37,500 nt of DNA, taken from positions 242,028-279,527 of the forward strand of contig NC_045140.1 of NCBI RefSeq assembly GCF_008831285.2. Direction: 5' to 3'. The position numbers were made by a program, and so were the translations under genes. This DNA is from Nymphaea colorata. Taxonomy: Eukaryota; Streptophyta; Magnoliopsida; Nymphaeales; Nymphaeaceae. Positions 30,432 to 37,500 of the stretch are shown piece after piece; within the stretch, counting starts at the first letter, position 1; the number at the start of each line of letters is the position of its first letter. Below the pieces are notes generated by a model. The model did not search any database and was not told where the DNA came from. It saw nothing but the letters and a program-made list of their open reading frames with translations.

Positions 30432-33400
30432 GGATATGGCCCATAGTAACGCGGCAGAAGTTTCGAGTATGGCTGCCCCATTAGAGACTTCTGCTTCAGA
30501 GGAAGCCTCTTCAACCATACGTACTGCCCTTCTTCGAACTCTCGGTCTTGTCTACCTTTATCGTAGACTTGCTTCATTCGATTCTGCGCTTTAATCAAAT
30601 TCTGTTTTAAGGAGTTAAGGACCTCCTCTCTGGTGCGCAGTTCGCAGTCCACATTATCCTATAAGGCGCTACCTCCTTCATAAGTTGGAATGGCTGGAGG
30701 TGGAAAACCGTAGACTGCCTCATAGGGAGTCATCCCTGCCGACGAGTGCCAACTCGTGTTGTAAGACCACTCGGCCCAGGGTAAGTATTTGACCCATGAA
30801 TTAGGTCTTTCTCCCGCGAAGCATCTGAGATAAGTCTCGAGAGACCGATTTACAATCTCACTTTGCCCGTCGGTTTGCGGGTGATGGGCAGTGCTGAACC
30901 GAAGTTCTGTCCCTAACGTCTTCATGTACTCCTTCTAGAACGCGCTCATAAAAATTGAGTCTCTGTCGCAGATTATCGTCTGAGGCATCCCGTGGAGCTT
31001 TCCAATGTACTCCTGGAAGACGTGAGCCACCATTGGCCCTTGGTACAGCCGTGGCAATGGTGCAAAGTGGCTGTATTTAGACAGCCTATCAACCACAACT
31101 AGTATTGCCTCTTTTCCTTCTGAGCGAGGCATAGCATCAATGAAATCCATGGTGATATCCGTCCATGGTCTTGTAGGAATTGGGAGTGGATTTAGGTGAC
31201 CTGGAGGCTTGATTGCCTCATATTTCTCCCTTTGGCAAATCTTGCACTGACGGATGTATCTTTGCACATCGGCCTTCAGTCCTCGCCACCAGAACTGGGC
31301 CTTGACTCTACTCACGGTCTTAGCGACCCCTTCGTGTCCTGCAGCAGGCGAGTCATGGAAGTGCTGCAGAAGCTCTCGTTTCAGCTCTGAATTAGGAGGG
31401 ACAACAGCCCGACCCTTCCTAAAAAGAAGATCCCCTTTTATCGAATGTAAAGGGATGGAACCCGGATTCTGCTTTTCTGCAGCCTTAAGTAATTTGGTCG
31501 ATTGGTCATTATCTTGATCGTTGGCCAATCGTACCCATAAGTTGGTTTCCACCACTGACAGTGTCATGAATTGTTCGGTAAGGCGTGATAGGGAATCAGC
31601 TGCCTTATTTTCAGGACCTTTCTTGTATTCGATCTCGAAATCGTACCCCAAAAGCTTAGCTAACCAGCGTTGTTGTGTGGGGGTGGATACACGTTGCTTA
31701 AGCATGTATCTCAAACTATTCTGATCGGTCCTTACTATGAATCTGCGTCCAATCAGATAGGGACGCCATTTCTCCACCGCAATTACAATGGCAAGCAATT
31801 CCTTCTCATACGTTGAGAGAGGTTTCGCCCTACTGGTTAGGTTCTTCGACATGTATGCGATGGGATGACCCTCTTGGCCGAGTACGGCCCCAACGCCAAC
31901 TTCACATGCATCGGTTTCAATGGTAAAGGTCTTAGTGAAGTCGGGGAGTGTCAAAACTGGAGCGGTCATCAAGGCCGATTTGAGTTTGTCAAATGCGACC
32001 CTAGATCTCTCTGTCCACTGAAAAGCTCCCTTTTTCAGCATTTGGGTTAGAGGTTGTGCGATAATTCCATATCCTTGTATAAACCTCCTGTAATACCCTG
32101 TGAGTCCAAGGAAGCCTTGTAGACCCTTTAAATCTTTGGGCAGTGGCCATTTCTCCATGGCTTGCAATTTTTCGGGGTCTGCCCGAACCCCTTCTCGTGA
32201 CACAATGTGCCCGAGATATCCAATCAAAGACTGTCCAAAGCTACACTTGGACATCTTCGCGAATAGCTGATGCTCCTTCAGTATGTTTAACGTTATGCTC
32301 AAGTGTTCCCGATGCTTATCCTCACTCTTGCTGTAGATGAGGATGTCGTCAAAGAAGACCAAGATAAAACTGCGTAGGTGCTCTCGAAACACGTCGTTCA
32401 TGCACCTCTGAAAGGTGGCTGGTGCGTTTGTTAAACCAAATGGCATTACTAAGAATTCGTAATGCCCATCGTGCGTCCGGAAAGCGGTCTTAGAGATATC
32501 TTCGTCTTGCATTCTTATTTGATGATAGCCGGCGCGAAGGTCTATCTTTGAAAAGATTGTGGCGCCGGCGAGCTCATCCAACAACTCATCTATAACCGGT
32601 ATCGGGTGCCGATCCTTGACGGTCACCTCGTTTAATGCTCTGTAGTCTATACAAAATCTCCATGTGTTGTCTTTCTTCTTCACCAAAAGGACTGGAGAAG
32701 AGAACAGACTACAGCTCGGACGGATGATACCATCATGGAGCATCTCTTTTACGAGGCGTTCAATTTCCGCCTTCTGACTATGCCCATACCGATAAGGCCT
32801 AACGTTTACAGGCTCAGCTCCTTGCGTGAGTACTATGCGGTGGTCATAGGCCCTTTGAGGTGGTAGGCCTTTTGGTTCCGCAAATATTTCCGGGAACTCA
32901 TTCAATACATTCTGAATTGAGGGTGGGATCGGTTCTTCAATTGTCTCATCCGATCCCGGAACATCTGTAGCTAGCGTAAGGACCCAGCAAGCGGGCTGCT
33001 CCTGGTCGAGGCAACGCAGGGTGGCCTTAGGACTTGTCGTGCTGGCTAGTCCTTGCAACGTGATGGGCTCCCCATCAAGCTCTGGAATGAACGTCATAGA
33101 GAAATTCTTGACGTCCCAGTGGATATCTTTCCACGATAAGAACCAAGACATGCCTAGGACTAAGTCGACTCCATCCAAGGGTATGACCAACGAGTCAACT
33201 TTGAAGGTGCGTTTCTTGATGGTGACCTCCATGTCCTTAACCTCGTGCATGCACTTCAGCCGGTGGCCCCCTCCCACGACAATAGTTTGGGGTTTACTTG
33301 GTTGCAAGGCAACATTGCATCTTTGAGCCGCTTCCTCGGTTAGGAAGTTATTAGTTGCTCCACAATCAAGCAAAATCAAAACTTTTTGCCCGTTGATACA

Positions 33401-33442
33401 CCCAAATACTCGCATGGCGTTGGGCTTGTGGGGGTCTTGCAT
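30430..33442 (-). pseudogene. pol: Protease-RT-RNase H-integrase of element D, two stops and truncated
   Basis: On the minus strand the frame runs from ATG 33442 (MQDPHKP..., really an internal Met, since the polyprotein should continue from Gag) to a TAG at 30937-30935. It carries protease (DCGA, as in A), RT with FFDD, RNase H, the HHCC finger and the first two integrase aspartates. The stop replaces a Trp codon (W in FMSAFW of A) between the second Asp and the Glu. Reading on, a second TAG replaces a Glu codon near 30661 (after GGSAL). The frame ends in the GPYP motif, where the sequence passes into the LTR of C. Protease and RT are in one frame here, which shows that the frame break at 5738 in A is a mutation and not the normal arrangement. 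Chromodomain and tail are absent. Confidence 0.92.
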
Positions 33443-34944
33443 GGTGTAAGAGACTCACCCTCCTCGGGTTTGCCTTCGGCTTTTGGAGCCTCCTCTTTCT
33501 TCGTTTCTGCCTTTTCCGGCCTCTTGGCCTTTCTCTTTGTTCCCACCTCTTCCTCAGAAGAGGAGCTAGAGCTGGAAGGTGAACTCGAGGATGAGTCACT
33601 ATCTGAGCTGCTGCTGTATTCGGGATCACTAACCACCATCACATGGAAGAAGGATTTGCATTGATGGTTCTTATCCCATTTGGCCTCACAACGATAGCAT
33701 AAACCTTTTCGTCTATACTCTTCAATTTGCTTCGGTGTGAGGTAGCGGGTAGGGGGGTTCCTACCAGATCTTGTGTCGGCCCTGAACTCCCGTCGAGGTG
33801 GGTAGGGAGTTGATTCATTACCCCTAGGCCGTGAGCTAGAAGAGAACGCCGGTTTCTTCTTCTGCTTGTCAAACTTGCGAGTCCTTTTCAAGGCTCGCTT
33901 CTCCTCTAGGCGCTCTTCACATATTCGCGCCATGGCAAAGCTTTCTTCGAGGGTGTCGTAGTTCTGGACTTTCATTTCGAGGACAACCTCTTGTTTTAAT
34001 CCCCCTTTGAAGGCTCCAATTAGCGCCTTCTCGGTCCATTGGACTCGGCTAGCCAAACGGATGAACTCTTTGTGGTAGGCTGGCACGGTCGTTCTTTGGA
34101 CTAACTTCTTCAAGTCTTCGTCGTAGTCCAAATAGGTGGATTCACCGAATCGGAGTTGGAAGCTCGCTTTGAACTTCTCCCAAGTTGGATCTCTAGTTTT
34201 GTGATCGAACCAGAGATATTGGGTCGTGGCTTCGCCCATGGTGTTGGCGGCCGCGATTTCTATCCATTCTTCCTCCAGGATGCGGTGACAAACAAAGTAA
34301 CGCTCTGCCATGAAGAGCCACTCTCGCAATCCTTCCCCATTGAACTTAGGAAATTCGTATCTAACGGTTGGGGTTCTCCTCTCTTCTTGACGAGAGTGGG
34401 TTCTTCTTCTTTCTCTTTGAGGAGATTCACCCTCCTCTCCTTCCGAGCGATAAAAGCTTCGGCTTTGGCTATGATTTCCAAAGCGTTGTTGTTGGAAGGA
34501 ACTTCGCATCTCTTGTTGAGTGCGATCCGGTGGTGGGTGCATTCTGCCCCTTCCGGCACCTTCACGAGGGGTGCCTAAATGTGAAGCGTCATGGGTGTCC
34601 GCTTCCACATATCTACCCTTGCCCTTGTCTCGACCTGATGTGGAGGGGTCTGAGGTGGGTCGATCTGTACCAATGTTGAGGTGGGCTGTAATCGCTTTAA
34701 GCATGCCCTTCATCTCATTGGTTTCACGTTGTTGTTCTTCCTCTCTACGCACGGCCTCATTTCTTCGTTGCTGGTCCATGTTGTGCATCTCTCTTTTCCA
34801 GCGGTTAAAATCCCGCTCTAGTTGTAGGATGCGACCGGCAAGGGGTTCTTGAATCTCTACGGATTCAGAGGGATGAGGTGCCTCGGTTTGGCCCTCATCG
34901 GCGGTGCCTTCCTCAACGTTGAGGTTCTTCTTGGATTTAGCCAT
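33376..34944 (-). pseudogene. gag: Gag of element D, frameshifted at its C-terminus
   Basis: Starts on the minus strand at ATG 34944 (MAKSKK...), the same start as in A. It contains the coiled-coil-like N-terminus, Gag domain (FPKFNGEGLREWLF...), knuckle CYRCEAKWDKNHQC and Ser/acidic run. A 1-nt deletion near 33447, relative to A at 5321, shifts the frame just before the protease, and the frame ends at 33376 after ~20 unrelated codons. In A the frame is continuous across this point. Differences from A elsewhere are scattered substitutions (for example REFRAD versus WEFMAD near the knuckle), and the Gag domain itself is intact. Confidence 0.9.
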
Positions 34945-35491
34945 TTGGATGGCTTGAAACCGCCAAGGCAACACTGTATCTAGTCCTAAACTACGCTGAC
35001 CTAAAAATCCAAAAACTGAAACGCTGCCACTCTTAAGCTACGCTGGCCTAACAAGACTGACTCTGCCCTCTGCACGCTGCCGCTGCCGCCGCGTGCGTTC
35101 TAAGGCAAGGGAGACGGGTTGGCCCGCCTACTGCCGCGCTACGCCTTAGCGCCTCGGCAGTCCCGCTTCGCTCTCGGCCGGGCTCAAGGAGCCTAAATCG
35201 CCACACCCTCCTGGTGTCTCGGCGACGCACCTCAAGCTTGGCTGCCCTTGGGTGTACAAGGCGTACAGCCCTACACTTGCTAAAAGAGAGAAAGCGAAGC
35301 CTAGAACTACACTATTATACGAAAACCGTGAACACTAGAAGACCGAATCCGTCTACTGACTGAAAACCGAAATATCAACACGAAAACCACTGCCTAATCT
35401 GCACTCTGACAAGAAAACCGAACAAGCTGCCTTTGGTGAAGCCGATTCTTCAGTCTTCGGGTGCTCAAACCAACGGAATATACCCCAAGGT
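34945..35491 (-). other. Untranslated leader of element D
   Basis: About 550 nt between PBS and gag, matching 3271-3823. It has a 6-nt shorter GGC/AGC run than A. No gene is visible. Confidence 0.6.
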
Positions 35492-35504
35492 AGCTCTGAT
35501 ACCA
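35492..35504 (-). other. Primer binding site of D
   Basis: The minus strand reads TGGTATCAGAGCT two bases from the LTR end, identical to A. Confidence 0.92.
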
Positions 35505-35506
35505 AT

Positions 35507-37500
35507 TGTTAGGCACTCACCCGGTTGCGGCTAGAAAGCGCGAACCAAGCACGAGTCCTAGTTCCCAAGTCTCCTTGAGGTAATCTAAAAACCAAAAATC
35601 CTAGCAAATTAATTACAAGACCTACCCGGCCGGACAGGACCCCGGCGCAAAAATCCCAAGGTAATGGAATACAAGTGCGGGTTAACCCTTTACCAAAACA
35701 CCTAACTAAGGCTTATCCTACTACAATCAAACTAAACCCGGATGCGAGGCTTTACAAGCGCGTTCGATACAAATAATCACTCGCAACTCACACACAAACA
35801 ACAAACAAACCACAACTAACGAACAAACCACGCCCTTTCCCAAATAGGACGGCTAGGCCCACCGTGGTCGTGTCTTTGGCCTATGGCTTCCGAGGTACCA
35901 CGTGACGGACGATGGGTCTAATCCCGGGCTAAAACAGCAAAAAGCAAACTAACGAGTCCCTAATGCAAAAGCAAATACTCCCACCCGAAGCTACAAGGGG
36001 GTTAAGGAGATGATACCGGCCAAGGCGAATCCTTGGCTGTCCCGAGAGGGATCCGAGGCTAAGACCGTGCCTCGGATATTGCAGCTACGGATCAAAGAAG
36101 TCCGCTTGAGGCGAGCCTCCTCGGAGCTTGCTGCAAGGGCCGGAGACCGGCGGGAAGCGCACGGCCTGTCTGCCGCTGGACGCCGACGATGCTGGCGTAG
36201 AGATAGAGAGAGAGCTGGCCAAGATGGCTCGGCCGACGTTGGCCGCGTGACGGGTGCCGACGGCGCAGACGGAAGGACGGCGGGAAGCGCGCGTCGGAGT
36301 GCGCCGATGCCGCTGCTGCTGCTACACGTACTTCGGCAGAGTGACGAGGGGGGCGAGTGCTGGAAGCGGCAACGCCTACCTGCCTTCCTTCGGGTGTGGC
36401 TCGGCCACGGGCGTCGGCTGGGTGCCGACGGAAGAGAGTCGACCACGAGGGTGGCCGACGGAACAGCTACGCCTAATCCTAACTAAGGCTGGCTGGGCTC
36501 GGCAACGACTGGGCTCTAGAAGGGTAGTGTCGGTCTGGTTAAGGGAGGTTAAGGTCGGGGTAGGCCGAGGGGGAGATGAGGTTTAGGAGGGATGTTAGGG
36601 TTTCTAACTACGATGGTAGGCCAATGCGGTTTGGCTAGGGCTGAGCCTAAGCTCGGGGAAGTTGGTCAAGAGAGACCGAGTGCGGTAGTGGGTTCTAGAA
36701 GGTAGGTTGACTACTGGACCAAGTGATGGGTCCGGGTGAAGTGGGTTCGGGCAATCTCGAGGTAGGCTCGAGATGACTAGGGTTAGGTCAAACTGGAGGG
36801 TTGACCTAGTGGACTAAGACGGAAAGTCAGAGGGTTGACTAAGTCCTAAGGTCAAGTGGGTTCGGTTCAAATGTGGGTAGTGAACTCCTAGGTTGGATGA
36901 CGCGTGAGGTTGACCTAGCTAGGTGGGCTCGGTCTTGGCGGTCTAGCCAAGTGAGTGCGTCGGGTCTTGCCACGTGGCAAGATCAACGGTCAAGGGTAGC
37001 TCGCTAGGGGAAAGGCTAGCGAGTAAGAGGAAGGTGGCGATCACTTTCCTAGAAGGTAGGAAGAGATCGAGCTTGATTGCTAAGGATATTAGGCAATCAA
37101 GGAGGTGGCACTCGAGATTCTTCGAGTCTCTCTCTCCGGTGGATGGGTGACACGTGGAGGCAAGGAACGGTGGAGATAAGCTGCGGATTAGGGTTGAGAT
37201 GAAGGTAGAGGAGGTAGGCGAGAAAACGGGAAGGGGGAGCGCGCGGCGAGGGACTTGCCAAAACGCTCGGGTGTAGGTGGCACGCGGTTAGGTGAGGTGG
37301 CAGCCGCGTGGACTGGGCGAGGCTCCAAGTGGGACCTGGTGGGGCAGGTGGTAGACACGTAGGCGGATGACTGGGCGCGAGATGGCTGAGATGCGGACAG
37401 GTGGCGCGATGGAGGGCTGAGGCGTTAGGGTTTGACGCAAGGGAAAATATGCCAAAAAGGAAGGTGGCGGAGGTGACAAGTGCGAGATGGGAGCTCGTGA
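35507..37500 (-). repeat. 5' LTR of element D, distal ~2 kb
   Basis: The LTR edge TAACA (minus strand) is at 35511-35507, and the repeat continues beyond the window. It matches 1268-3255 of A. It shares the 5-nt insertion near 2785 with the 5' LTR of A, but it keeps the intact CACGTG palindrome (36966-36981) seen only in the 3' LTR of A. The paired-hairpin module is at 36019-36077. The W-box-like cluster is also present. Confidence 0.93.

Larger units (their letters stand above)
30430..37500 (-). mobile_element. Element D: inverted, 3'-truncated copy of the A family
   Basis: Read on the minus strand it matches element A from about position 1268 to 8338: LTR end, PBS, leader, gag, protease, RT, RNase H, integrase, GPY region. 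It is cut before the chromodomain. PPT and 3' LTR are missing. The cut end is fused to the broken LTR of C with TG shared by both sequences at 30430-30431. Its 5' LTR continues past the window edge. Confidence 0.95.

Noticed and set aside
30311-30652. Chimeric open frame joining the integrase end of D to antisense LTR of C
   Set aside because: The frame crosses the deletion junction by chance. It starts at an internal codon after two stops and has no promoter in that orientation.
1-37500. CRISPR arrays, insertion sequences, integrons or other bacterial systems
   Set aside because: No short regularly spaced repeats or bacterial genes were found. All repeats are LTRs or retrotransposon internal regions, and the sequence is plant nuclear.

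Overview
This window contains almost only LTR retrotransposons of a plant nuclear genome. I see no host protein-coding gene. The one non-transposon segment is a 1.1 kb antisense piece of 45S ribosomal DNA (the 5' part of 18S plus adjoining 5' external transcribed spacer). The host is a land plant, judged from the 18S sequence, initiator-Met-tRNA primer sites and plant-type Ty3/gypsy chromovirus proteins. Several 18S positions differ from the flowering-plant consensus as I remember it, which hints at a seed-free or otherwise divergent lineage. That is weak evidence, because the rDNA piece could also be a decayed pseudogene.

Layout, left to right. (1) 1-12352 (+): element A, a chromovirus whose 5' LTR is cut by the window edge (1-3255). 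It has a PBS at 3258, gag-protease from 3824, RT-RNaseH-integrase-chromodomain to 8967, a PPT at 8647 and a complete 3.69 kb 3' LTR (8661-12352). (2) 12353-13453 (-): rDNA, with 18S nt 1-684 and about 417 nt of 5' ETS. Element A ends inside 18S and the next element starts inside the ETS. (3) 13454-30431 (+): a second chromovirus family in tandem form, LTR-internal-LTR-internal-LTR, sharing the middle LTR. I call the units B (13454-24873) and C (21658-30431). The third LTR is truncated about 28 nt after the start of its TATA box. (4) 30430-37500 (-): element D, an inverted, 3'-truncated second copy of the A family, fused to the broken LTR of C with a 2-nt overlap. Its LTR runs off the window end.

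Both families encode one long Gag-Pol polyprotein: Gag with an atypical zinc knuckle, aspartic protease, reverse transcriptase, RNase H, integrase with a D-D(35)-E triad and GPF/Y region, then a C-terminal chromodomain. All four copies are damaged, each in a different way: a 1-nt deletion between PR and RT in A, a nonsense codon before the knuckle in B, a 1-nt deletion plus a nonsense codon in C, and a 1-nt deletion, two nonsense codons and truncation in D. Lesions are few and LTRs within each family are nearly identical, so insertion or amplification was fairly recent.

Most notable: in both families the polyprotein reads through the PPT and about 100 codons into the 3' LTR, with a recognisable shared motif in that tail. 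The two otherwise dissimilar LTRs share a ~330-bp block near their 3' ends and a two-hairpin module just upstream. Two different chromoviruses also landed within 1.1 kb of the same rDNA fragment. I found no clearly new biological system beyond these.
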